Origin: JACVRW01 sp038323835
GTDB taxonomy: Bacteria; Actinomycetota; Thermoleophilia; Solirubrobacterales; Thermoleophilaceae
Reading direction: 5' to 3'
DNA: 64,000 bases
Assembly: GCA_038323835.1 (NCBI GenBank)
Contig: JBBQHI010000002.1
Location: forward strand, 62,001 to 126,000
Shown here: in pieces, positions 34,498 to 42,205 of the stretch
How positions within the stretch are numbered: position 1 is the stretch's first letter
Layout: each line of letters begins with the position of its first letter
Notes under the pieces: generated by a model
Database searches by the model: none
Told to the model about the DNA's origin: nothing
What the model saw: the letters and a program-made list of their open reading frames with translations, nothing else
Made by a program: the position numbers and the translations under genes

Positions 34498-35561
34498 AGC
34501 TCGGCTACGGGAAAGCCGAGCTCGCCGATCAGCTCCGCCGCGCGGGACGCCTCACCGTCCCCCGCGATCCACAGCGTGATGTAACCGGTGCGCATGTCCG
34601 CGGCCGGCGCGAGCGCCATGTCCACGATGTTCACCCCTGCTCTGCCCAGTGCCAGCGCCACCCGGGCGACGATACCGGGGCGGTTCGGCACTGTGAGGCG
34701 CAGCTCGTGAACGGCCCCCTCCCCCAGGTCTGGCTCCAGCAGCCGCCGCCGATCGGCACGTGCGGAGTCGTTCCACCCGGCCACGCCCTCGCCGGACTCG
34801 AGGATGTCCGCGGCCGCATCCAGGGAGCGGGCGAAGCGCCGCACCTCCTCCACCACCGCCTCCCGGTTGGCCGCGTACACGTCGGTCCACATCGCCGTGT
34901 TGGCGCCGGCCACGCGCGTGCCGTCGCGGAAGCTCGGACCGACGTGGCGCAGCGCCTCGCCCTGGTCCAGCAGCCGCTGGGCGCCCTGCTGGGCGAGCAC
35001 GTTGGCCAGCACGTGCGGCAGGTGGCTGAACACGGCAACCAGGCGATCGTGCGTGTCGGGGTCCACGGCCACCGGCCGGGCGCCCATCTGCTTGACCAGG
35101 CGGTGGAGGCGCTCGTAGAGGAGCCCGGAGGAGCTCTCCAGCGGCGTGAGGTACCAGGCGGCGCCCTGGAAGAGGTCGGCCCGGGCGTTCTCCACCCCGC
35201 TCGTCTCCGCCCCGGCGATCGGGTGCCCGCCCACGAAGCGGGGATCGTCGATCCGGGCCAGCAGCCCGGCCTTGGTGGAGCCCACGTCGCTCACGACGCA
35301 GTCCTCCGGCGCCGCCGCCAGCGCCTGTCCCACCTGCTCGGCCAGGGCGCCCACCGGCGCGCAGGCAAAGCATGCGCCCGCGCCGTCGAGGGCCTCCTCG
35401 AGCGAGCCCGCGGCCACGTCGATCGCGCCCAGCTCGAGGGCCTGTGCGAGACGCTCGGTGCTGCGCCCGAAGCCCACCACCTCGGCGCCGGCCACGTGCC
35501 GGCGGGCCGCCAGGCCGATCGATCCTCCGATCAGCCCGACGCCGAGGATCGCGATCCTCAT
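34494..35561 (-). CDS. tyrA: Prephenate dehydrogenase with C-terminal ACT domain
   Basis: 355 residues. The NAD(P)-binding motif is ILGVGLIGGSIGLAARR. SDVGSTKAGLL and GGHPIAGAETSGVENA are typical of prephenate/arogenate dehydrogenases, with the catalytic His in VAVFSHLPHVLAN. Residues from about 285 on (VHELRLTVPNRPGIVARVALALG) form an ACT domain, so feedback control by an amino acid, probably tyrosine, is likely. The start MRIAILGVG (CAT at 35559-35561) overlaps the DAHP synthase stop as ATGA; a longer frame to 35633 lies over that gene and is not needed. Confidence 0.95.
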   Translation of the reverse strand: MRIAILGVGLIGGSIGLAARRHVAGAEVVGFGRSTERLAQALELGAIDVAAGSLEEALDGAGACFACAPVGALAEQVGQALAAAPEDCVVSDVGSTKAGLLARIDDPRFVGGHPIAGAETSGVENARADLFQGAAWYLTPLESSSGLLYERLHRLVKQMGARPVAVDPDTHDRLVAVFSHLPHVLANVLAQQGAQRLLDQGEALRHVGPSFRDGTRVAGANTAMWTDVYAANREAVVEEVRRFARSLDAAADILESGEGVAGWNDSARADRRRLLEPDLGEGAVHELRLTVPNRPGIVARVALALGRAGVNIVDMALAPAADMRTGYITLWIAGDGEASRAAELIGELGFPVAEL

Positions 35562-36649
35562 CCCGAGCGCCGCGCCCGCACCGCCGCGGCCAGCCCCTCC
35601 AGCACTCCCGAGGTCATGTCCCAGTCCATGCACGCGTCCGTGATCGACTGGCCGTACGTGAGCGGAGCGTCGCGGTCAACCTCCTGGCGGCCGGCCACCA
35701 GGAACGACTCGAGCATCAGGCCCACTATCGCCCGGTTGCCCGCGCTGAGCTGGGCCCCCACGTCCTCGGCCGCCAGCGGCTGGCGCTGGTGGTCCTTGGC
35801 GCTGTTGTCGTGCGACGCGTCTATCACCAGGCGCTCCGGCAGGTGTGCCCCGCGCAGCATCGCCAGCGCGCTCTCCACGGCGTCGGCCCCGTAGTTGGGA
35901 GCACCCTTCCCGCCGCGCAGGATCACGTGGCAGTCGAGGTTGCCCTTCGTGTAGAGGATCGCCGGGTGCCCGCTCTCGTCCACACCGGCGAACGCGTGTG
36001 GCACCGAGGCCGCCCGCACGGCGTCCACGGCCACCTGCACGTTGCCGTCGGTCCGGTTCTTGAAGCCCACCGGCATCGAGAGGCCGGAACCGAGCTGGCG
36101 GTGGATCTGGCTCTCCGTGGTCCGTGCCCCGATGGCCCCCCAGGCCACCGCGTCCGAGATGTACTGCGGGGTGATCGGGTCGAGGAACTCGCAGCCCACG
36201 GGCATGCCGAGGTCCAGGATCTCGAGCAGCAGCCGGCGCGCCATCCGGAGGCCGGTGTTCACGTCCCCGGAATCGTCCAGGTGCGGGTCGTTGATCAGCC
36301 CCTTCCAGCCGGTCGTGGTGCGCGGCTTCTCGAAGTACACGCGCATCGCGATGAAGAGGTCGTCGCGCAGGTCCGCGGCCCGGGCGGCCAGCCGCTCGGC
36401 GTAGTCGCGCGCGGCCGTCATGTCGTGGACGCTGCAGGGCCCCACCACCACCAGCAGGCGGTCGTCCTCGCGGTTGAGGACGGCCTCCACCTGGTCCCGC
36501 CCGCGCACCACCACCCCGGTCCGCTCTTCCTCCAGGGGCATCTCCTCCAGCATCCGCTCCGGGCTGGCCAGGGGCACGATCTGGTGAATCCGCTGGTCGC
36601 GGACCCTGTCGAGATGTCGGGGTACGTCCACCTGCGCCTCAGCCCTCAT
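35558..36649 (-). CDS. 3-deoxy-7-phosphoheptulonate synthase, class I
   Basis: 363 residues, the length of E. coli AroF/AroG/AroH. Blocks: LLVVVGPCSVHDMTAARDYAERL, FEKPRTTTGWKGLINDPHLD, GARTTESQIHRQLGSGLSMPVGFKN, VILRGGKGAPNYGADAV, VIDASHDNSAKDHQRQP and MLESFLVAGRQ. It condenses PEP with erythrose-4-phosphate, the entry of the shikimate pathway. The ATG at 36647-36649 lies within the last codons of a 21-residue upstream reading frame. It is coupled to tyrA by ATGA. Confidence 0.96.
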   Translation of the reverse strand: MRAEAQVDVPRHLDRVRDQRIHQIVPLASPERMLEEMPLEEERTGVVVRGRDQVEAVLNREDDRLLVVVGPCSVHDMTAARDYAERLAARAADLRDDLFIAMRVYFEKPRTTTGWKGLINDPHLDDSGDVNTGLRMARRLLLEILDLGMPVGCEFLDPITPQYISDAVAWGAIGARTTESQIHRQLGSGLSMPVGFKNRTDGNVQVAVDAVRAASVPHAFAGVDESGHPAILYTKGNLDCHVILRGGKGAPNYGADAVESALAMLRGAHLPERLVIDASHDNSAKDHQRQPLAAEDVGAQLSAGNRAIVGLMLESFLVAGRQEVDRDAPLTYGQSITDACMDWDMTSGVLEGLAAAVRARRSG

Positions 36650-36962
36650 CGGCCATGGGAGAGCCGGCCGAGTGGCGGGCGCTCTCTCTCGTCACCGTCG
36701 TCATCACAAACAAGCCTTTCAGACGTCCTTCTGGGTGAGTCCGTGCGGGTACTGCTTCTATCGGCGTCCGGTGGGTCGAGCTTTTGCGCTGGCGGGCAGA
36801 GAGTCCTGCGGCCGCGGCCGGACGCCTAGCTAAATCGCCAGTAGGCATACGCGCGCCGACGGCCGCCACCAGGGGCGGTATCGATCGAGGCCGGCGTCGC
36901 GTGCGAGGACATCCGCAGGTGTTTGTAGCAGCGCGCGCGGCCGGGGGCAAGCTCCGGGCGGG
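36650..36962 (-). other. 313-bp leader/intergenic region between hisC and DAHP synthase
   Basis: No full gene is seen. On the minus strand a 22-codon frame (36704 to 36639; MTTVTRESARHSAGSPMADEG) has an AAAGG-type ribosome site about 9 bp upstream and overlaps the DAHP synthase start by 11 bases, so it could couple translation. It holds no Phe, Tyr or Trp codons, so it is not a classical attenuation peptide. A GC-rich palindrome (CGGCCGCGGCCG) lies near 36810-36822. I find no T-box, tRNA or clear terminator. The region is long enough to hold a promoter for the aroF-tyrA-aroA-cmk-der run. Confidence 0.4.
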
Positions 36963-38036
36963 CTACAGCACCTCGTCGAGGGCGGCCAGGAAGCGGTCGT
37001 TCTCCCGCCGCGTGCCGTAGGTGACCCGCATCCAGCCCGCCTGCCCGAGCGCCGTTCCCGCACGCACGATCACGCCCCGCTTCTCCAGGCCGCGAACCAC
37101 GTCGCCGTCGTCGCGGTCCCCCAGCGAGACCCAGGAGAAGTTGGCCTGGCTGTCCGTGGAGGCCAGCCCGCGCGCGTCAAGCTCGGTCTCCACGTGCATG
37201 CGCTCCACCGCGGTGCGCTCCACGCGGCGCTCCACCTCGTCCTGGTGGCGCATGGCCTCAGCCGCGGCGGCCTGGGCGAGCGCGTTCACCGAGAAGGGCT
37301 GCCGCACGCGGTCCACCGCGAGCCGGAACTCCTCCGAGCCCAGCGCGTATCCGGCGCGCAGGCCGCAGAGGCCGTAGACCTTGGAGAAGGTGCGCAGCAC
37401 CACGAGGTTGGGATGCCGCGCCAGCAGGTCCAGAGAGTCGTCCGGATCCTGGAGCGTGGAGAACTCGACGTAGGCCTCGTCCAGGATCACCGCCACGTGC
37501 CGCGGCACGGCACCCACGAACGCGTCGATGGCGGCGGGCTCCACGGCGGTGGCCGTGGGGTTGTTCGGATTGCAGACGATCACGATCCGGGTGGCGGCCG
37601 TGACCTCGCGCGCCATCGCGTCCAGGTCGTGCACCCCGCGCTCGTCCGGCGGCACGGTGATCGCGGTGGCGCCGCTCATCGCGGCCAGGTGCGGATACAT
37701 CGAGAAGGAGGGCCAGGAGTAGACGATCTCCGCTCCGGGCTCCAGCATCGCCTCGCCCGCGGCCAGCAGGATCTCGCAGGAGCCGTTGCCCACGGCCACG
37801 CGCTCGGTGGGCACTCCCGTCCGCTCCGAGATCCGCCTCCGCAGCAGCGAGTTGGACGGGTCGGGATAGCGGTTGAGCCCGGTCAGCGCGGCCTCCACGG
37901 CCTCCAGCACGTCGGGGTGTGGCGGCCAGGGCGTCTCGTTGGACGCCAGCTTCACCAGCTCGCCGTCGAAGGCGTAGGTGGACGCGGCCGGATACACCGG
38001 GATCGCCCCCACCCTGCTGTTGAACTCAAGCGCCAC
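36963..38036 (-). CDS. hisC: Histidinol-phosphate / aromatic aminotransferase
   Basis: 357 residues, fold type I aminotransferase. Seen: KLASNETPWPPHPDVLEAV (substrate arm), NRYPDPSNSLLRRRI, VGNGSCEILLAAGE, VIVCNPNNPTATAV (PLP-site Asn), ILDEAYVEF and TFSKVYGLCGLRAGYALG, whose Lys carries PLP. The sequence is HisC-like, but the neighbours are aroH, DAHP synthase, tyrA and aroA. It may therefore act on phenylpyruvate/4-hydroxyphenylpyruvate (aromatic aminotransferase) rather than, or in addition to, histidinol phosphate. The GTG at 38034-38036 follows the aroH stop by 11 bp; the longer open frame is a shadow over aroH and rluB. Confidence 0.9.
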   Translation of the reverse strand: MALEFNSRVGAIPVYPAASTYAFDGELVKLASNETPWPPHPDVLEAVEAALTGLNRYPDPSNSLLRRRISERTGVPTERVAVGNGSCEILLAAGEAMLEPGAEIVYSWPSFSMYPHLAAMSGATAITVPPDERGVHDLDAMAREVTAATRIVIVCNPNNPTATAVEPAAIDAFVGAVPRHVAVILDEAYVEFSTLQDPDDSLDLLARHPNLVVLRTFSKVYGLCGLRAGYALGSEEFRLAVDRVRQPFSVNALAQAAAAEAMRHQDEVERRVERTAVERMHVETELDARGLASTDSQANFSWVSLGDRDDGDVVRGLEKRGVIVRAGTALGQAGWMRVTYGTRRENDRFLAALDEVL

Positions 38037-38047
38037 CGGGTTTGAGC

Positions 38048-38413
38048 CTATTGAGCCCCCTCGAGATCGCGCCTGAGTGCGGCGGCCTCCCGGAGATAGA
38101 CATGGCGGGCCGGCGACTCGGGCTCGGCGTAGCAGTGCACCAGCAGGCGGATCACGCGCGGCAGCGCGCCGGGCACGTCGATCTCGCGCGCACAGAGCAG
38201 CGGCACCTGGTCGAGGCCGAGCCGGCGTGCCGCCAGGGCGGGGAACTCCGCGTCGAGGTCGTTGGTGCAGGTGAAGATGCAGCTCACGAGGTCCTCGGCC
38301 CGGAGGTCGTTGCGCTCCATCACCTCGCGCACCAGCTCCTCGGTCGCGCGCACGATGGCGTCGGCGTCGTTCTCCATCACGGTGGTCGCGCCCCGAAGCG
38401 CTCTGAGCCTCAC
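38048..38413 (-). CDS. aroH: Monofunctional chorismate mutase, AroH class
   Basis: 121 residues, the size of B. subtilis AroH. It starts VRLRALRGATTVMENDAD, matching the AroH N-terminus with the catalytic Arg in RGATT. LLCAREIDVPGALPRVIRLLVHC holds the conserved Cys/Glu/Arg of the active site, and HVYLREAAALRRDL is the C-terminal block. It converts chorismate to prephenate, the TyrA substrate, so the pathway step is completed within the cluster. The GTG at 38411-38413 overlaps the rluB stop (GTGA); an ATG at 38431 would add six residues. Confidence 0.93.
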   Translation of the reverse strand: MRLRALRGATTVMENDADAIVRATEELVREVMERNDLRAEDLVSCIFTCTNDLDAEFPALAARRLGLDQVPLLCAREIDVPGALPRVIRLLVHCYAEPESPARHVYLREAAALRRDLEGAQ

Positions 38414-39186
38414 GGGCGCGGATTCTTCCATCCGGATGCGGCGCGCCGCCCGGAGCGCTTCCGGCGGGCCTCCGGGCGGGGGCCCGCGCCCTCCTCGGTG
38501 GAGCGCCGCAGCCGCTCCACGTCCGCACGCGAGAGGAGGCGGCTCTCTCCCGGTCCGAGGTCGCGAAGCCGGAGCGGCCCGAAGGCCACCCGCTCGAGGT
38601 CGGTCACGCGGTGGCCCACCGCGTCGAACATGCGCCGGACCTGGCGCTTGCGCCCCTCGCGCAGCACGATCTCGGCCACCCCCCGGCCGGGCTGGCGGAC
38701 GCGCGCGGGCGCCGTCATGCCGTCGTCGAGCTCCACCCCCTGCTTCAGCGCCGCCAGCGCGCGGGGCGACAGCCGGCCCGGGGTGATGCGGGCCCGGTAG
38801 ACCTTGTCCACGCCGTAGCGCGGGTGCGTGAGCCGGTCGGCCAGATCGCCGTCGTTGGTGAGGAGGATCAGCCCGGTGCTGTCCGCGTCCAGGCGCCCGA
38901 CCGGGTACAGCCGGCGGTTGGAGCGCACCAGCTCCACCACGGTCGGCCGCCCGTGGGTGTCCTGGGCGGTGGACACCACGCCCTTGGGCTTGTTGAGGAC
39001 GAACACCTCGTGCGGCTCCGGCGCCACCGCCCGCCCGTCCACGGTGACGGGCGTGTCCTCCTCCACGCCGTGGGCGGGATTGCGCACCACCTCGCCGTCC
39101 ACCTTCACGCGCCCCTCGGCCACCAGTTGCTCGGAGGCGCGGCGCGAGGCCACGCCCGCGTGAGCCAGGAACTTGCCGAGTCGCAT
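38410..39186 (-). CDS. rluB: 23S rRNA pseudouridine synthase RluB-type
   Basis: 258 residues: an S4 RNA-binding domain (MRLGKFLAHAGVASRRASEQLV) and a PseudoU_synth_2 domain with the catalytic Asp in VGRLDADSTGLILLTNDG and KVYRARITPG. A basic C-terminal tail follows the domain. It modifies U2605-region pseudouridine in 23S rRNA in relatives. The start is certain from the S4 motif. Its ATG lies in the CATG shared with the oppositely oriented rlmN start. In many Gram-positives rluB follows scpA-scpB; here scpB is about 5.4 kb upstream. Confidence 0.95.
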   Translation of the reverse strand: MRLGKFLAHAGVASRRASEQLVAEGRVKVDGEVVRNPAHGVEEDTPVTVDGRAVAPEPHEVFVLNKPKGVVSTAQDTHGRPTVVELVRSNRRLYPVGRLDADSTGLILLTNDGDLADRLTHPRYGVDKVYRARITPGRLSPRALAALKQGVELDDGMTAPARVRQPGRGVAEIVLREGRKRQVRRMFDAVGHRVTDLERVAFGPLRLRDLGPGESRLLSRADVERLRRSTEEGAGPRPEARRKRSGRRAASGWKNPRP

Positions 39187-40198
39187 GGCGCAGAGGCTGC
39201 CAGACTCGACCGTCGTGGACCTGAAGCTGCTCGACGAGCGCCTGGCCGCCCGCGGCGAGCCCGGCTTCCGTGCCCGCCAGGTGTGGGAGTGGACGGCCCG
39301 AGGCGCGGAGTCCTACGAGCGCATGTCCAACCTGCCGCAGGAGCTGCGCACGGCGCTGGCCGGCGAGGTCCCGTTCTCGTCGCTGGCCCTGGAGCGCGAG
39401 GCCGTGGCCACGGACGGCACGCGAAAGGCGCTGCTCACCACCGCCGACGGGCGTCCGGTGGAGGCAGTGCTGATGAGCTACCGCGACGGCCGCCGCTCGC
39501 TCTGCCTCTCGAGCCAGTCGGGTTGCCCGCTCACCTGCACCTTCTGCGCCACCGGCCGCATGAAGTTCGGGCGCAACCTCACCGAGTCGGAGATCCTCGA
39601 CCAGGCGCTCCACTTCCGCCGCTCCACCGAGGTGACCAACGCGGTGTTCATGGGAATGGGCGAGCCGCTCATGAACCTCGACTCGGTGCTGGCTGCGTGC
39701 GAGCGCCTGCCCGAGGTGGGGGTGCGGTGGTCGAACACCGCGATCTCCACCGTGGGCTGGCTGCCGGGCATCGAGCGCCTTGCGGTGGAGGGGCCGCCGG
39801 TGCGCCTCGCGCTCTCTCTCCACGCACCCGAGGACGCGCTCCGCTCCGAGCTGATGCCGGTGAACGACCGCTATCCGCTGCGGGACGTGCTGGACGCCTG
39901 CCTGCGCTGGCACGAGCACCGGCGCCGCGACGTGTTCGTGGAGTACCTGATGCTGGGCGGCGTGAACGACCGGCTCGAGCAGGCGCTGGCCCTCGCCGAT
40001 CTGCTCCAGCCGCGGCGGGCGTTCAAGGTCAACCTCATTCCCTACAACCCCACGGAGACCGGCTTCCAGGGCTCCACTCGGCCGGCGGTGGCGGCGTTCA
40101 AGACGGCACTGGAGTCGAAGGGCGTGCGTGCGACGGTGCGCCTTACGCGGGGCCGGGACATCGACGCCGCCTGCGGGCAGCTTGCTGCGCAAGCTTGA
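39185..40198 (+). CDS. rlmN: 23S rRNA (adenine2503-C2)-methyltransferase RlmN
   Basis: 337 residues. Radical-SAM cluster Cys C114-x3-C118-x2-C121 (SGCPLTCTFCATG), GMGEPLMN, and the mechanistic Cys near the C-terminus in RGRDIDAACGQLA (about residue 330); the second active Cys pairing of RlmN/Cfr is thus complete. It methylates A2503 of 23S rRNA and some tRNAs. The ATG at 39185 shares two bases with the rluB start on the other strand; an in-frame GTG at 39215 (VDLKLLDERLAARGEPGFR) is possible. The stop lies in element copy F. Confidence 0.95.
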   Translation: MAQRLPDSTVVDLKLLDERLAARGEPGFRARQVWEWTARGAESYERMSNLPQELRTALAGEVPFSSLALEREAVATDGTRKALLTTADGRPVEAVLMSYRDGRRSLCLSSQSGCPLTCTFCATGRMKFGRNLTESEILDQALHFRRSTEVTNAVFMGMGEPLMNLDSVLAACERLPEVGVRWSNTAISTVGWLPGIERLAVEGPPVRLALSLHAPEDALRSELMPVNDRYPLRDVLDACLRWHEHRRRDVFVEYLMLGGVNDRLEQALALADLLQPRRAFKVNLIPYNPTETGFQGSTRPAVAAFKTALESKGVRATVRLTRGRDIDAACGQLAAQA

Positions 40199-40252
40199 TC
40201 GTCGATCAAGCGAGCACCGCAGCCAGGTTCTCCCCGGCTCCGCTCCTCCCCG
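40195..40252 (+). repeat. Palindromic 3' element, copy F (core variant)
   Basis: The rlmN stop TGA lies inside GCTTGATCGTCGATCAAGC, a core variant in which CCC/GGG pairs are replaced by GCTT/AAGC with pairing kept. CGAGCACCGCAGCC follows, then GGCTCCGCTCCTCCCC, which is the left module in reverse orientation. It ends at the 3' end of the convergent transporter gene. Confidence 0.75.
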
Positions 40253-41188
40253 TCAGCGAGCGGCTTCGGCCGCCGGCGCCGCGACGGTCGTGGCCTTCGC
40301 CTCCTGCCGCCTCCTCCACGGGGGCCGCCCCTCGGCTGCGAGCCAGGAGCCGCCGACGATCAGGATCAGGCCGGCCGCCGTGGCCAGGCCGAACGACTCG
40401 TCCAGCAGCGTGACCCCGTAGATCACCGAGAAGCCGGGCGCCACGTAGGCGACGAGTGAGGCCTTGGCCGGGCCCACACTCCCGATCAGCGAGTAGTAGA
40501 GGACGAAGGACACGCCCGTACCCAGTACGCCCAGCGCGGCCAGGGCGCCCACGGTGTCCAGCTCCGGCCCGTGCGGCGGCAGGTCGATCGCCGCTAGCGG
40601 GGCCACCATCAGCGCGCTGGCCGCCATCGTGGCCGCCACCACGCCCACCGGCTCGACGCCCCGGATGCGGCGCTTCAGGAACCAGGCCCCGAGCCCGTAG
40701 CCGAGGCTGGCCAGCACCACCATCAGCCCGCCCAGAAGCGCGGCCGTGCCGCCGCCGGCGTCCACCCCGAGCAGCAGCGCCACTCCGGCCACGCCCACGG
40801 CCACGCCCGCGAGGCTCAGCGCGCCGGCGCGCTCCTCGCCGCTGAGGGCGAAGGCCAGCAGGAAGGTGAAGATCGGAGCGGTGGCCACCAGGATGCCCGT
40901 GAGCGACGAGGGCAGGTGCTGCTCGCCCGCGGTGATGAGGAGGAAGGGCGCCGCCACCTGGACCCCGGCCAGCACGAAGATGGGACCGATTTGGCTGCGG
41001 CCACTCAGGCCCGACAGGGCGCCGGTCCGGGCGGCGAGCGGAAGCAGCACCAGGGCGGCGAGGGCGGTGCGGATGAAGACGATCGGCGCCGCGCCGAAGT
41101 CATCCTCCAGGGCAATCTTGATGAACAGGTAGGAGGCCCCCCAGAAGGCGGCCAGGAAACCGAACTGGATCCAGGCTCGTCGCGTCAC
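40253..41188 (-). CDS. EamA-family (DMT superfamily) transporter
   Basis: 311 residues from the GTG at 41186-41188, with ten hydrophobic segments in two EamA repeats (about 5-135 and 150-290). It begins WIQFGFLAAFWGASYLFIKIAL, the typical first helix, with the second repeat GYGLGAWFLKRRI. Such proteins export or import small metabolites; no substrate can be assigned. In-frame ATGs at 41218 and 41236 are alternatives but add a hydrophilic lead and leave little room for the divergent promoter. A LysR gene starts 73 bp away on the other strand and probably regulates it. Confidence 0.88.
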   Translation of the reverse strand: MTRRAWIQFGFLAAFWGASYLFIKIALEDDFGAAPIVFIRTALAALVLLPLAARTGALSGLSGRSQIGPIFVLAGVQVAAPFLLITAGEQHLPSSLTGILVATAPIFTFLLAFALSGEERAGALSLAGVAVGVAGVALLLGVDAGGGTAALLGGLMVVLASLGYGLGAWFLKRRIRGVEPVGVVAATMAASALMVAPLAAIDLPPHGPELDTVGALAALGVLGTGVSFVLYYSLIGSVGPAKASLVAYVAPGFSVIYGVTLLDESFGLATAAGLILIVGGSWLAAEGRPPWRRRQEAKATTVAAPAAEAAR

Positions 41189-41261
41189 CCCGGCACCGAG
41201 GATCGCACAGCGGCCCATCAGCCGCGACGAAGACATCTACGCCGGGCGATAAGCTCTGCTA

Positions 41262-42191
41262 ATGCTCGACGTGCGTCGCATGAAGGTGCTTCGGGAGGTG
41301 GCGGCACGCGGCTCCTTCTCGGCGGCGGCCGAGGCCCTCAGCTTCACCCAGTCGGCCATCAGCCAGCACGTGGCCGCGCTCGAGCGGGAGACCGGAGCAC
41401 GACTGGTGGAGCGCAGCTCCCGCGGGGTACGCCTGACCGATGCCGGCCGCTCGCTCGTGGCCCACACCGACGCCATCCTCGCCCGCATCGACGCGGCCGA
41501 GGACGAGCTGGCCGCCATCGCCGGCCTGCGCGGCGGCCGCCTGCGGCTCGCCTGCTTCCAGAGCGCCGGCGCCACGCTGGTGCCCCGCGCCGTGGCCGCC
41601 TTCCACAGCCGCCACCCCCACGTGGACCTGGGAATGGTCGAGGCCGAGCCCGAGGAGGCCTGCGCCCTGCTCCGCTGCGGCGACATCGACGTGGCCCTGG
41701 TCTACGACCACACCTCGGTGCCCGGAGCCCTTCCCACGGACCTCGAGCTGACCCCGCTCGTCGAGGACAGCTACGACGCGATCCTCCCCGTCGGCCACCG
41801 CCTGGCCGACCGCCGCAAGCTGAAGCTGGCCGACCTGGCCGACGAGCCCTGGGTGTGCTCCACCCGGGCCTCGGGCTGCCGCAACATCATCGAGGTCCTC
41901 TGCCGCGAGGCCGGCTTCGAGACGCGGGTGGCCTTCGAGGCGGACGAGACCACCGCCGCCCAGGCGCTTGTGGCCGCGGGCGTCGGCGTCACGCTGCTGC
42001 CGCGCCTGGCCCTGACCGCGGTCCACCCGGGTGTGGTGGTCCGGGAGGTGGCGGATCGCCCGCTGCGGCGGGTGTGGGCCGCCACCCAGGAGGGCGCCTA
42101 CACCTCCCCGGCCACCGAGGCCATGCTCCAGATCCTGCGCGACGTGGCCGAGGAGTTCTCGGAGTCGCGGCTCGAGCTGGCCGCCTCCTAG
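41262..42191 (+). CDS. LysR-family transcriptional regulator
   Basis: 309 residues: N-terminal winged helix-turn-helix (MKVLREVAARGSFSAAAEALSFTQSAISQHVAALERETGARLVER, about 7-50, described here in pieces: SFTQSAISQHV is the recognition part) and a LysR substrate-binding domain from about 90 (GRLRLACFQSAGATLVPRA; GDIDVALVYD; VAAGVGVTLLPRLAL). It is divergent from the EamA transporter, the common arrangement in which a LysR protein controls its neighbour. The effector is unknown. Its 3' end is only 14 bp from the convergent PAS-EAL gene. Confidence 0.92.
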   Translation: MLDVRRMKVLREVAARGSFSAAAEALSFTQSAISQHVAALERETGARLVERSSRGVRLTDAGRSLVAHTDAILARIDAAEDELAAIAGLRGGRLRLACFQSAGATLVPRAVAAFHSRHPHVDLGMVEAEPEEACALLRCGDIDVALVYDHTSVPGALPTDLELTPLVEDSYDAILPVGHRLADRRKLKLADLADEPWVCSTRASGCRNIIEVLCREAGFETRVAFEADETTAAQALVAAGVGVTLLPRLALTAVHPGVVVREVADRPLRRVWAATQEGAYTSPATEAMLQILRDVAEEFSESRLELAAS

Positions 42192-42205
42192 CGGGGAGCG
42201 GGCCT

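Noticed and set aside
36650..36962. Trp/Phe/Tyr attenuator or T-box before DAHP synthase
   Set aside because: The short frame contains no aromatic codons, and no T-box or terminator with a T-run was found.
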